64,000 bases of DNA from Flavobacterium sp. K5-23 (GCF_023278045.1 NZ_CP056783.1:1707501-1771500); one strand, 5' to 3'. Shown: positions 1-6,498, counted from the first letter of the stretch. Made by a program: numbers and translations. The notes: generated by a model not told the origin, from the letters alone.

Positions 1-151
1 GGCCTATGATTTTCATCAATACAATGGCGTTATAAACAGGAATAGCTGCTTGCCAACGTTTTCTTCCGGCAGTTTCATATAACTTCCAAGTTCCTAAGTA
101 ATGAACTATTTGAATAAATAGAAAAAATATAAACCATTGATATACTGTCAT
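1..151 (-). CDS. lepB: signal peptidase I, N-terminal part (runs off the window)
   Basis: The minus strand from the ATG at 151 reads MTVYQWFIFFLFIQIVHYLG and stays open to the window edge (50 codons). It continues with a charged patch (YETAGRKRW) and AAIPVYNAIVLMKI. This hydrophobic start followed by a PVYNA segment is what I know from flavobacterial LepB, the inner-membrane peptidase that removes signal peptides from exported proteins. The catalytic Ser and Lys lie outside the window, so the assignment rests on N-terminal resemblance and on its place directly after dapB, the usual order in Flavobacterium. It probably belongs to the transcript that starts at parA. Confidence 0.7.
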   Translation of the reverse strand, partial: MTVYQWFIFFLFIQIVHYLGTWKLYETAGRKRWQAAIPVYNAIVLMKIIG

Positions 152-171
152 AATTTTTTGTTTAAAATTTA

Positions 172-213
172 AAGTTTAAGGTTGTTCGTTTTGGAACTTT
201 AAACCTTAAACTT
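172..213. repeat. perfect 12-base inverted repeat between dapB and lepB
   Basis: AAGTTTAAGGTT (172-183) is followed after 18 bases by its exact reverse complement AACCTTAAACTT (202-213). It can form a hairpin in the dapB-lepB transcript. Only a weak T-run follows on the minus strand, so it may slow or stabilise RNA rather than terminate it. Confidence 0.5.
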
Positions 214-223
214 GAAAAAGAGT

Positions 224-925
224 TTATTTTAAATTTAACACATCTTTCATTGTGAAAATTCCTTGTTTGCCATTAATCCATTCGGCTGCAATTACGGCAC
301 CAAGTGCAAATCCTTCTCGATTATGAGCAGTGTGTTTTATTTCTATGGAGTCTACTATTGAGTTGTAATTCACAGTATGTGTTCCTGGAATATTTTCTAT
401 TCTTTTGGCTTCAATGTGAATTTGATTCTCTTCGGCAGTTTCTAATGTCCAGTTTGTGTAAGTACTGTTTTCGATAATACCTTTAGCCAGAGAAATAGCA
501 GTTCCACTAGGAGCATCCAGTTTTTGTGTATGATGAATTTCTTCCATATCAACGCTGTAGCTGTCTAGTTTAGACATCATTTTGGCCAAATATTCATTTA
601 GTTCAAAGAAAATGTTTACACCTAGACTAAAGTTTGAACTTGAAATTAATGCTCCTTTTTTTTCATTACAAAGGGTTTCAATTTCATTATAATGTTCGAG
701 CCAGCCTGTAGTGCCGGAAATCACGGGAACATTTGCCTCAAAACAATTGGATATATTGCTTACGGCAGCTGTTGGTATGCTGAAATCGATAGCGACATCT
801 GCATTTGAAAGACCTTCAAAGCTGTTATGAGAGCCTTTTTTCAAGACGATATCATGACCTCTTTCAAGGGCGATACGTTCAATTACTTGCCCCATTCTTC
901 CGTAACCTAAAAGCGCAATTTTCAT
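224..925 (-). CDS. dapB: 4-hydroxy-tetrahydrodipicolinate reductase
   Basis: Cytosolic NAD(P)H-dependent enzyme of the diaminopimelate/lysine pathway, supplying the peptidoglycan cross-link residue. The N-terminal Rossmann loop GYGRMG is at residues 8-12 with its flanking Gly. The substrate-binding and catalytic block is at about 128-143: EEIHH, then K135 and D137, followed by APSGTA. The length of 233 residues is slightly short for DapB (about 240-270 in many bacteria) but normal for Bacteroidota. It follows the small membrane gene by 4 bases and precedes lepB in one minus-strand gene string starting at parA. The ATG start gives the standard DapB N-terminus, MKIALLGYGRMG. Confidence 0.95.
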   Translation of the reverse strand: MKIALLGYGRMGQVIERIALERGHDIVLKKGSHNSFEGLSNADVAIDFSIPTAAVSNISNCFEANVPVISGTTGWLEHYNEIETLCNEKKGALISSSNFSLGVNIFFELNEYLAKMMSKLDSYSVDMEEIHHTQKLDAPSGTAISLAKGIIENSTYTNWTLETAEENQIHIEAKRIENIPGTHTVNYNSIVDSIEIKHTAHNREGFALGAVIAAEWINGKQGIFTMKDVLNLK

Positions 926-929
926 TCTT

Positions 930-1130
930 TTATTTTTTATTTCTTGAATAGTGTAAGATTCCTGCGAATAATAATCCCATTAAAATTCCAGCGATGAATC
1001 CAGAAAAGAAATCATTCATTCTGATGCTATCAAGCCCTTTAATGTCTGAATAGTTTATTAAAGTAATTAATAATAATACTGTAGTAATAATAAAAAAATA
1101 TTTTTTCCCTATTTTATTGATTAATGACAT
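930..1130 (-). CDS. small two-helix membrane protein, unknown function
   Basis: 66 residues. Two hydrophobic stretches (about residues 11-27 and 41-60) are separated by a short polar loop (SDIKGLDSIRMND), and both ends are basic, so I expect a small inner-membrane hairpin. I do not recognise a family. It sits 28 bases after the DUF5683 gene and 4 bases before dapB, so it is almost certainly co-transcribed with both. The tight packing is the main reason to believe it is real. Confidence 0.7.
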   Translation of the reverse strand: MSLINKIGKKYFFIITTVLLLITLINYSDIKGLDSIRMNDFFSGFIAGILMGLLFAGILHYSRNKK

Positions 1131-1158
1131 AATGAGCGTTCTAATTGTTTATTAAAAT

Positions 1159-1719
1159 CTAAAAATTATAATTAAAAGTTAGTCCTACATTTGTCTTTAA
1201 TGTTACATCATTAGGGTAAATAAAGGGATTTACTGATAATTTTTCATTTACATTAAACTGGATTAATGCTGCGTCAACATTAGCATCAATTATATTCAAT
1301 GCGTAAAAGCCCAATGTTATTAAGGCTGATAAATCTCGATTTCGTTGGTAGAATTTTTGACCAGCTATCAAACGACTGTTATCTAGATAAGCAAAATCAT
1401 CATCAGTAAATCCTTCTAGCCTACGTTTATAAGCATCTCTGTACTGATTGTATTTTTTATTGTTGTCAATATAAAAGTATAGACTGGTTCCCATTGCAGC
1501 GTATACAATAGGGATTTTCCAATATTTCTTGTTGTATGCCTGCCCTAAACCTGGCAATATAGCCGAATAAAAAGCTGCCTTTGCAGGAGTTAATGGATCT
1601 ATGTCGATTGACTTTAGCGTGTCTTTAGCTACTAGCGTAGCTTCGGTTTTTCTCTGGGCAAAAACCGTTACATTTCCTATGATGAAAAGAAATAGAACTA
1701 TGGAAACAATTTTGTTCAC
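1159..1719 (-). CDS. DUF5683 domain protein, exported
   Basis: 186 residues. It starts with a cleavable signal peptide (MNKIVSIVLFLFIIGNVTVFAQ). A conserved block around residues 45-85 has a P-x-K-A-A-x-Y-S-A-x-L-P-G-L-G-Q-x-Y-N-K-K-Y-W-K-like pattern, which I recognise as the DUF5683 family of Bacteroidota. The family has no established activity, and its location with parAB and dapB is common in flavobacteria. The start codon overlaps the last base of parB, implying translational coupling. Hydrophobic segments in the middle suggest association with a membrane after export. Confidence 0.8.
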   Translation of the reverse strand: MNKIVSIVLFLFIIGNVTVFAQRKTEATLVAKDTLKSIDIDPLTPAKAAFYSAILPGLGQAYNKKYWKIPIVYAAMGTSLYFYIDNNKKYNQYRDAYKRRLEGFTDDDFAYLDNSRLIAGQKFYQRNRDLSALITLGFYALNIIDANVDAALIQFNVNEKLSVNPFIYPNDVTLKTNVGLTFNYNF

Positions 1720-2618
1720 TATCCCTTTATTAATTCAATTATTCTATTAAAATCCTCTTCTGATTGAAAAGGAATGGTAATTTTTCCTTTACCATTAGCG
1801 GCTACTTTAACATCAACTTTACTTCCAAAATAAGTATTGAAAACCTTTTTTTGAGTTTCTTCTATTTCAAATGAAGAAGTTTTTGGTTGAGTTGCAGGTT
1901 TTGGTTTTAAGCTTTCATGGTAATTTTTAACTAAAGCCTCAGTATCACGAACAGAAAGATTCTGGCTAACGATTTTTTGGTAGATGTCCGTTTGAATATC
2001 TTGGTCTTCTATATTGATTATAGCACGACCATGACCCATACTGATAAAGCCATCACGAATACCCGTTTGAATAATCGGGTCTAGTTTTAAAAGCCTTAAA
2101 TAATTAGCAATGGTAGAACGTTTTTTTCCAACTCTATCACTTACTTGTTCTTGTGTCAGTTGGATTTCGTCCATCAATCTTTGATAAGAAAGAGCAATCT
2201 CTATCGGATCTAAATCATGACGTTGAATGTTTTCAACTAAAGCCATTACTAATGACTCATTGTCATTTGCAATACGGATATAAGCTGGAACAGTTGTTAG
2301 TCCAACTAATGTCGAAGCACGTAAACGACGCTCCCCTGAAATCAGTTGATATTTATTGTAATCTAGTTTACGAACTGTAATGGGTTGAATTACGCCTAAT
2401 TCTTTAATGGAAATGGCTAATTCTTTTAATGACTCTTCGTTGAAATTACTTCTGGGCTGAAATGGATTGATTTCAATAGCATCAATTTCAAGCTCAATTA
2501 TGTTTCCAACAACTTTGTCGGCATTTTTATCGCTTACAGATTTTATATCGTTTTCAGGATCTTTCAGTAAAGCAGATAATCCTCTTCCTAATGCTTGTTT
2601 TTTTATTGCTTTTGCCAT
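1719..2618 (-). CDS. parB: chromosome partitioning protein ParB
   Basis: ParB/Spo0J-type DNA-binding CTPase that loads on parS sites near the origin and works with ParA to segregate chromosomes. Residues 1-15 carry the usual basic ALGRGLSALL start. The ParB nuclease-like/CTPase domain follows, with GERR at 95-98 and ENIQR at 129-133. A helix-turn-helix region follows at about 150-195 (TQEQVSDRVGKKRSTIANYL), and a C-terminal dimerisation domain ends near residue 299. It lies 4 bases after parA, so the two form one operon. I did not find a clear parS site inside the window by eye. Confidence 0.95.
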   Translation of the reverse strand: MAKAIKKQALGRGLSALLKDPENDIKSVSDKNADKVVGNIIELEIDAIEINPFQPRSNFNEESLKELAISIKELGVIQPITVRKLDYNKYQLISGERRLRASTLVGLTTVPAYIRIANDNESLVMALVENIQRHDLDPIEIALSYQRLMDEIQLTQEQVSDRVGKKRSTIANYLRLLKLDPIIQTGIRDGFISMGHGRAIINIEDQDIQTDIYQKIVSQNLSVRDTEALVKNYHESLKPKPATQPKTSSFEIEETQKKVFNTYFGSKVDVKVAANGKGKITIPFQSEEDFNRIIELIKG

Positions 2619-2622
2619 AAAA

Positions 2623-3390
2623 TTATTTGCTGTTTTTCTTTATAACTTCCTGGGCTAAATTCAGGTAATTTATAGCTCCTTTGCTAGTAGCGTCATAGTT
2701 GATAATGCTTTCTCCAAAACTAGGCGCTTCGCTTAATTTTACATTTCTTTGAATGATGGTGTCAAAAACCATATCGTTGAAGTGTTTTTGAACCTCTTCA
2801 ACCACTTGATTCGACAAACGCAATCTAGAATCGTACATCGTTAAAAGCAAACCTTCTATATCTAGGTCGGCATTGTGAATTTTTTGGATGCTTTTGATGG
2901 TGTTCAATAATTTTCCTAATCCTTCTAATGCAAAATACTCACACTGAATTGGGATAATTACTGAATCTGCTGCTGTCAATGCGTTTAGCGTTAACAATCC
3001 AAGAGAAGGCGCACAGTCAATGATAATAAAATCATAATCGTCTTTTACGCTTTCTAATGCTTTTTTAAGCATGTATTCCCTGTTTTCTTTATCAACTAAT
3101 TCGATTTCGATTGCAACAAGGTCAATATGTGCCGGAATGACATCCACATTTGGAGCTGAACATGTGATAATAGCCTCTTTTGGGGTATTACTGTGTTCTA
3201 GAATTTGGTAAGTTCCAATTTCTACACTATCTACATCTATACCTAGCCCTGAACTGGCGTTAGCCTGAGGGTCAGCATCTATAAGTAATACTTTCTTTTC
3301 TAAAACTCCTAAGGCGGCAGCAAGATTTACTGATGTTGTAGTCTTTCCAACTCCTCCTTTTTGATTAGCAATCGCAATGATTTTGCCCAT
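2623..3390 (-). CDS. parA: chromosome partitioning ATPase ParA (Soj)
   Basis: Walker-type partitioning ATPase that forms an ATP-dependent gradient on the nucleoid and moves ParB-parS complexes. The deviant Walker A motif KGGVGKTT is at residues 11-18, the switch I Asp is in LLIDADPQAN (about 35-44), and Walker B is in FIIIDCAPSLG (about 121-131). The length of 255 residues is typical of chromosomal Soj-type ParA without an N-terminal regulatory domain. It is the first gene of the minus-strand cluster parA-parB-DUF5683-small protein-dapB-lepB. Confidence 0.96.
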   Translation of the reverse strand: MGKIIAIANQKGGVGKTTTSVNLAAALGVLEKKVLLIDADPQANASSGLGIDVDSVEIGTYQILEHSNTPKEAIITCSAPNVDVIPAHIDLVAIEIELVDKENREYMLKKALESVKDDYDFIIIDCAPSLGLLTLNALTAADSVIIPIQCEYFALEGLGKLLNTIKSIQKIHNADLDIEGLLLTMYDSRLRLSNQVVEEVQKHFNDMVFDTIIQRNVKLSEAPSFGESIINYDATSKGAINYLNLAQEVIKKNSK

Positions 3391-3587
3391 TTATTTTTCT
3401 AAATTTTGAACCGTAAAAATACAATTAAATATGGTTTCTAAAAATCTATTTTGTTAACATTTGTTAAAGCTTGATTAGTTGATAATTGAAACCGGGAAGT
3501 TTTTGCCTGATAATTGAAATGAGAGTAGCTATTCCAGCTGTTCGCTTCAAGTTCTTGTGCTTTAAACTTTTTTCTAAAGTCATAAAA
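3391..3587. other. non-coding stretch upstream of parA
   Basis: No convincing gene. Short open frames over 3438-3762 have odd composition, lack family resemblance and run through the repeat element at 3588-3667, so I treat them as chance. The parA promoter must lie in the part nearest 3390, but I see no clean TTG/TAnnTTTG pair. Confidence 0.4.
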
Positions 3588-3667
3588 GGAGCTTCCTCTG
3601 GTCGCTCTTTTGTGCCATAAAAAAATCATTTAAAGCCACAAGAAGCTTTTCACTGCCATCCGGGCTA
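3588..3667. repeat. interspersed palindromic element, degenerate copy (family also at 60898)
   Basis: Read on the minus strand it begins TAGCCCGGATGGCAGTG and ends AGCGACCAGAGGAAGCTCC. The ends match the copy at 60898-60965 (TAGCCCTGATGGAAGTGG ... GGACAGCAGGATTAGCTCC). The middle differs and is A/T-rich. From memory, elements with an AGCCC-GATGGAAG start and an AGCAGG-AGCTCC end are widespread in flavobacterial intergenic DNA. That recollection has not been tested here. Confidence 0.6.
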
Positions 3668-3744
3668 GAGGAGTTATGGTAAATGAAAAAGATTAGAAGG
3701 GGATGTCGAATATTTGAAGTAATTCCGTGCCATTTTATAAAGCA

Positions 3745-3780
3745 AAAAAAAAGTCTTTTCAAATAATTGAAAAGACTTTT
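3745..3780 (-). terminator. terminator after tRNA-like fragment A
   Basis: Minus-strand stem AAAAGTCTTTTCAA / TTGAAAAGACTTTT followed by a run of T. It directly follows the discriminator of the tRNA-Pro 3' half at 3782. The intact tRNA-Pro has an equivalent terminator in the same relative position. Confidence 0.75.
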
Positions 3781-3781
3781 G

Positions 3782-3844
3782 TCGGGGTGGCAGGATTCGA
3801 ACCTGCGGTCTTCACGCCATGCGTGACGTGAAAACCTAGCTACG
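3782..3844 (-). pseudogene. tRNA-Pro 3' half with palindromic anticodon arm (fragment A)
   Basis: The minus strand has part of a D-arm (CGTAGCTAGGTTTTCACG), then TCACGCATGGCGTGA in place of the anticodon arm. A perfect Pro-type T-arm and acceptor 3' strand follow (GCAGGTTCGAATCCTGCC, then ACCCCGA). There is no 5' acceptor strand. Immediately upstream on the same strand is the GIY-YIG gene. It cannot fold as a complete tRNA. The T-arm half matches the real tRNA-Pro at 4308-4382, so it is derived from it or maintained by exchange with it. Confidence 0.8.
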
Positions 3845-3859
3845 TTCTGTTATAATGTT

Positions 3860-4102
3860 TTAAAATAAATTGATATCTTGAAGGTATCTTTTTGCTCCTC
3901 GTTTTTTTATTTTAAGTTCTAAAAGCATTGCTTCAGAACGAGTTGGAAGTTGTGTTTTATAAACTACTTCCCATGGTTTTCCTGATTTGGTTGAAATGCT
4001 CTGTCCTGAATTATGTCTAAGCAATCTGTCTTCAAGATTATCAGTTTGTCCTGTGTAGTACTTTAAAGAAGATTTACTAAATAAAATGTATACGATGTAC
4101 AT
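3860..4102 (-). CDS. small GIY-YIG nuclease
   Basis: 80-residue single-domain protein of the GIY-YIG superfamily (the UvrC N-domain/YhbQ-like small type). Visible motif elements are YIVYIL at 2-7 (the GIY strand), YYTGQT at 15-20 (the YIG strand), the catalytic-type Arg at 26 (DRLLRH), and a Glu-bearing helix at 55-65 (RSEAMLLELKIKK). Such domains cut DNA using a divalent metal and a Tyr/Arg/Glu set. Their cellular role in this small family is not settled. The gene sits between two tRNA-Pro 3' fragments. The DNA just before its ATG (AAACTCTAATT) is nearly identical to that before a deleted copy at 4238-4252. I infer a homing-like or tRNA-associated mobile nuclease. Confidence 0.88.
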   Translation of the reverse strand: MYIVYILFSKSSLKYYTGQTDNLEDRLLRHNSGQSISTKSGKPWEVVYKTQLPTRSEAMLLELKIKKRGAKRYLQDINLF

Positions 4103-4119
4103 AATTAGAGTTTGGATAT

Positions 4120-4157
4120 AGCAAAAAAAAGCCGAACATTGCTGGTCGTCTTCTTGG
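4120..4157 (-). terminator. decayed terminator after tRNA-like fragment B
   Basis: This occupies the same place as the terminators after the intact tRNA-Pro and fragment A and ends in a T-run followed by GCTATATCC. Its stem (AAGAAGACGACCAGC...) no longer pairs well. It is best read as a degenerate copy. Confidence 0.4.
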
Positions 4158-4231
4158 TCGGGGTGGCAGTCCCGAGTATTCGGGAGAACCTGCGGCCTTC
4201 ACGCTATGCGTGACGTGATAACCCAGCTACG
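4158..4231 (-). pseudogene. tRNA-Pro 3' half with palindromic anticodon arm (fragment B)
   Basis: The minus strand reads ACGTAGCTGGGTTATCACG, then TCACGCATAGCGTGA, then the variable region and T-arm start GGCCGCAGGTTC. A small palindrome (TCCCGAATACTCGGGA) follows inside the T-arm where the intact gene has GAATC, and the fragment ends with CTGCCACCCCGA. It therefore has two foreign hairpins, one replacing the anticodon arm and one in the T-arm. There is no 5' acceptor strand. It cannot be a working tRNA. Confidence 0.8.
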
Positions 4232-4237
4232 TTATGT

Positions 4238-4252
4238 TTAATAGTTGTACAT
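4238..4252 (-). pseudogene. four-codon remnant of the GIY-YIG gene
   Basis: ATG TAC AAC TAT TAA. The preceding bases AAACTCCAATT match the AAACTCTAATT in front of the intact GIY-YIG gene, which also begins ATG TAC A. The bases after the stop (ACATAACGTAGCTGGG) match those after the intact gene's stop region (ACAGAACGTAGCTAGG). The whole coding body has thus been lost while both flanks were kept. It is too short to encode a functional product. Confidence 0.65.
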
Positions 4253-4269
4253 AATTGGAGTTTGAATTT

Positions 4270-4307
4270 AGCAAAAAAAAAAGCCTCGTATTACTACAAG
4301 GCTTTTG
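4270..4307 (-). terminator. terminator of tRNA-Pro
   Basis: Minus-strand AAAAGCCTTGTAGTAATACGAGGCTTTTTT hairpin with a long T-run, beginning one base after the tRNA discriminator. The downstream GCTAAATTCAAACTCCAATT leads directly into the GIY-YIG remnant. Confidence 0.8.
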
Positions 4308-4382
4308 TCGGGGTGGCAGGATTCGAACCTGCGGCCTCCTGCTCCCAAAGCAGGCGCGATAACCGAGCTACGCTACACCCCG
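4308..4382 (-). tRNA. tRNA-Pro (anticodon UGG)
   Basis: Complete cloverleaf on the minus strand. The acceptor is CGGGGTG/CACCCCG and the D-arm contains GTAGCTCGGTTATC. The anticodon arm is CCTGC-TTTGGGA-GCAGG with anticodon TGG, the T-arm is GCAGG-TTCGAAT-CCTGC, and the discriminator is A. CCA is not encoded, as usual in Bacteroidota. This is the only intact tRNA in a cluster of four tRNA-Pro-like segments. Its own promoter appears to lie upstream of the 5' fragment at 4437-4486. Confidence 0.96.
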
Positions 4383-4436
4383 AATATATTTTATTTTAAA
4401 TAATTCGTATAAACAAATAGTAAGAACTTTTCACTT

Positions 4437-4486
4437 CCGGTCTTCACGCATGGCGTGACACGATAACTGAGCTACGCTACGCCCCG
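4437..4486 (-). pseudogene. tRNA-Pro-like 5' half (fragment D)
   Basis: The minus strand starts CGGGGCGTAGCGTAGCTCAG, nearly the same as the intact tRNA-Pro, continues TTATCGTG, then TCACGCCATGCGTGA instead of an anticodon arm, then AGACCGG. The T-arm and 3' acceptor strand are missing. It is complementary in extent to fragments A and B: they carry the 3' half with the same palindrome, this one the 5' half. Confidence 0.75.
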
Positions 4487-4496
4487 AATGCGGGTG

Positions 4497-4526
4497 CAAA
4501 TATATAACTAATTCTGAGTTTGGCAA
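4497..4526 (-). promoter_or_regulatory. promoter of the tRNA-Pro locus
   Basis: On the minus strand TTG (4526-4524), a 19-base spacer, and TATATTTG (4504-4497) fit the Bacteroidota TTG/TAnnTTTG consensus. The following CACCCGCATT also follows the promoter of tRNA-Met at 32207. Transcription would start at fragment D and run through the intact tRNA. Confidence 0.65.
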
Positions 4527-4587
4527 AGAAAAAACGGAAATAGCTTGTGATTATTTTTAAATAGCTAAAATTGATGTTTTTATAGCT

Positions 4588-4615
4588 TTGTATTTTTATT
4601 AAAAAACTACATTTG
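4588..4615 (+). promoter_or_regulatory. trxB promoter
   Basis: TTG at 4588-4590, a 17-base spacer and TACATTTG at 4608-4615 match the Bacteroidota consensus. The predicted RNA start near 4620 leaves almost no leader for an ATG at 4627 but about 25 bases for the ATG at 4645, which supports the latter. Confidence 0.6.
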
Positions 4616-4644
4616 CAACTTCAAAAATGAAATTTATAAGAACT

Positions 4645-5592
4645 ATGTCAAATACAATTGAAAAAATAAAATGCCTTATCATAGGTTCTGGACCTGCGGG
4701 ATATACCGCTGCTATTTATGCTGCCAGAGCAAATATGAATCCAGTTCTATACCAAGGAATGCAACCAGGTGGTCAGTTGACTACTACTAACGAAGTGGAA
4801 AATTTCCCTGGTTATGTTGATGGTGTTACAGGACCGGAAATGATGGTTCAGTTAGAAAATCAAGCTAAACGTTTTGGTTCGGATATTCGTGACGGTTGGG
4901 CAACAAAAGTTGATTTTTCTGGGGATGTTCATAAAGTTTGGATCAATGATACTATTGAACTTCATTGTGAAACTGTTATTATATCTACAGGCGCTACAGC
5001 TAAATATTTGGGATTACCATCTGAACAACATTACCTTAAAATGGGTGGTGGAGTTTCGGCTTGTGCTATCTGTGATGGTTTCTTTTATAGAAATCAAGAA
5101 GTTGTAATTGTTGGAGCAGGTGATTCAGCTTGTGAAGAGGCACATTATTTGTCTAAAATGTGTTCTAAAGTTACGATGCTTGTAAGAAGTGAAAGCTTTA
5201 GAGCTTCAAAAATTATGGAAGAGCGTGTACGTAAAACGGAGAATATTACAATCTTAATGAATCACGATACTGTAGAAGTGTTAGGTGACGAACAAGTGGT
5301 TACTGGTGTAAAAGCTAAAAACAAAACGACAAACGAGATTTTTGATATTCCAGCAACTGGTTTCTTTGTGGCTATTGGTCATAAACCAAATACTGATATC
5401 TTTAAATATTATATTACTCTAGATGAAACAGGTTACATCGTTAATGTACCAGGATCTTCTAAAACTAATGTAGCAGGTGTGTTTGTATCAGGAGATGCTG
5501 CTGATCATGTATATCGTCAAGCGATTACTGCTGCAGGTACAGGTTGTATGGCTGCTCTTGATGCTGAAAGATATTTAGCTTCTAAAGAGTAA
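4645..5592 (+). CDS. trxB: thioredoxin-disulfide reductase
   Basis: FAD- and NADPH-dependent flavoenzyme that reduces thioredoxin in the cytosol. From the ATG at 4645 the protein has 315 residues. The FAD-binding GSGPAG is at 14-19, the redox-active disulfide CAIC at 140-143, the NADPH-binding GAGDSA near 157, and the second FAD motif (FVSGDAADHVYRQ) near the C-terminus. An in-frame ATG at 4627 would add six residues (MKFIRT). I prefer 4645 because MSNTIEKIKCLIIGSG is the family-like start and because of the promoter position. Transcribed alone, with a strong terminator after it. Confidence 0.95.
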   Translation: MSNTIEKIKCLIIGSGPAGYTAAIYAARANMNPVLYQGMQPGGQLTTTNEVENFPGYVDGVTGPEMMVQLENQAKRFGSDIRDGWATKVDFSGDVHKVWINDTIELHCETVIISTGATAKYLGLPSEQHYLKMGGGVSACAICDGFFYRNQEVVIVGAGDSACEEAHYLSKMCSKVTMLVRSESFRASKIMEERVRKTENITILMNHDTVEVLGDEQVVTGVKAKNKTTNEIFDIPATGFFVAIGHKPNTDIFKYYITLDETGYIVNVPGSSKTNVAGVFVSGDAADHVYRQAITAAGTGCMAALDAERYLASKE

Positions 5593-5620
5593 ATGCCTTT
5601 AGGAATTATATTAAAATTAA

Positions 5621-5659
5621 ATATCCCCATCAACTAATGTTGATGGGGATATTTTTTTA
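5621..5659. terminator. terminator between trxB and the DUF2807 operon
   Basis: ATATCCCCATCAAC / GTTGATGGGGATAT hairpin followed by a T-run on the plus strand. It ends the trxB transcript and may also act on the convergent operon. Confidence 0.85.
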
Positions 5660-5670
5660 TAAAACAGTCT

Positions 5671-6498
5671 TTATTTTTTCAGCAATTTTACCTCATCAGT
5701 AAATTTTCTCATATCTATTTTTGGAGAGCCATAAAGTTCAATTTCAGATTTACCGGAAGCTGCTATAGAAATGTTGTTCTCAGCATTAACGCTACATTCA
5801 GCTTTTATTTCAGTAATTAAATCTAAATTCTTGATAGTTAATTTTTTCCCTGTAAACTTTGAGTCATTATCTAATCTAATAGTTGCTTTAGTAGCATTAC
5901 CTTCAATATTAGCAGATGCATCTTGATATAAATCAGATGTTAGATCCACTGTAGAAATTAAAGATTTTAATGCAGCGTCGTTGCTTAATATGATTTTTGC
6001 ACTTTCTGATTTTAGATTCAGTTCTATTTTAGATTTGTCTTCAGATTGTAATTCGAAATCTTTTACATTCACATTCAAAAATAATTTAGAAGACCCAAAA
6101 GATCTTATAGTCACCCCATTTGACTGTATCTCTTGTATAGCATTAACAATGGATTGGTCTTTAGCTATAATAGTAGTAAGATCGTTTGTGTAAGTAACTT
6201 TTAGAGTTAGTTTTTTATATTTAATTATTTCTTTAGAAGTAAACAAACGAAGCACTCCGTCTCTCAAATCCAAAGATATAACATCATGTAAATTATCATC
6301 TGCTTCAATTTTTATACTGGGAGTTTCCCCTTTTTCCAGAGAAATTTCCAGGTTGTCATTTATCTCAATAGAACTGAATGTACCTATTGTTTTTAATTCA
6401 GTTATTACTTTTTTAGAACCTTTGATTTTGTCTTTTTTCTGGGCAAATCCAAAAGTAGTTAATAGAACAAGCAATAAAAGGGGAGTGTATTTCTTCAT
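5671..6498 (-). CDS. DUF2807 (GIN domain) exported protein
   Basis: 275 residues with a signal peptide (KKYTPLLLLVLLTTFGFAQ). The body matches the putative auto-transporter adhesin head GIN domain (DUF2807). It has the family-like opening FSSIEINDNLEISLEKGETPSIKIEADDN split over residues 42-70, followed by short repeating strands such as SKLFLNVN, SKIELNLK and ASANIEGN, typical of a right-handed beta-helix. Function is unknown. It is the last gene of the DUF4870-PadR-PspC-DUF2807-DUF2807 cluster. An 80-base gap separates it from the previous gene, so it may also have its own promoter. Confidence 0.85.
   Translation of the reverse strand: MKKYTPLLLLVLLTTFGFAQKKDKIKGSKKVITELKTIGTFSSIEINDNLEISLEKGETPSIKIEADDNLHDVISLDLRDGVLRLFTSKEIIKYKKLTLKVTYTNDLTTIIAKDQSIVNAIQEIQSNGVTIRSFGSSKLFLNVNVKDFELQSEDKSKIELNLKSESAKIILSNDAALKSLISTVDLTSDLYQDASANIEGNATKATIRLDNDSKFTGKKLTIKNLDLITEIKAECSVNAENNISIAASGKSEIELYGSPKIDMRKFTDEVKLLKK

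Noticed and set aside
3438..3762. Two short minus-strand frames as small genes
   Set aside because: They overlap each other, run through the interspersed palindromic element, and have unnatural composition.
3782..4231. The two tRNA-like segments as functional tRNAs
   Set aside because: Both lack the 5' acceptor strand and have a palindrome where the anticodon should be.
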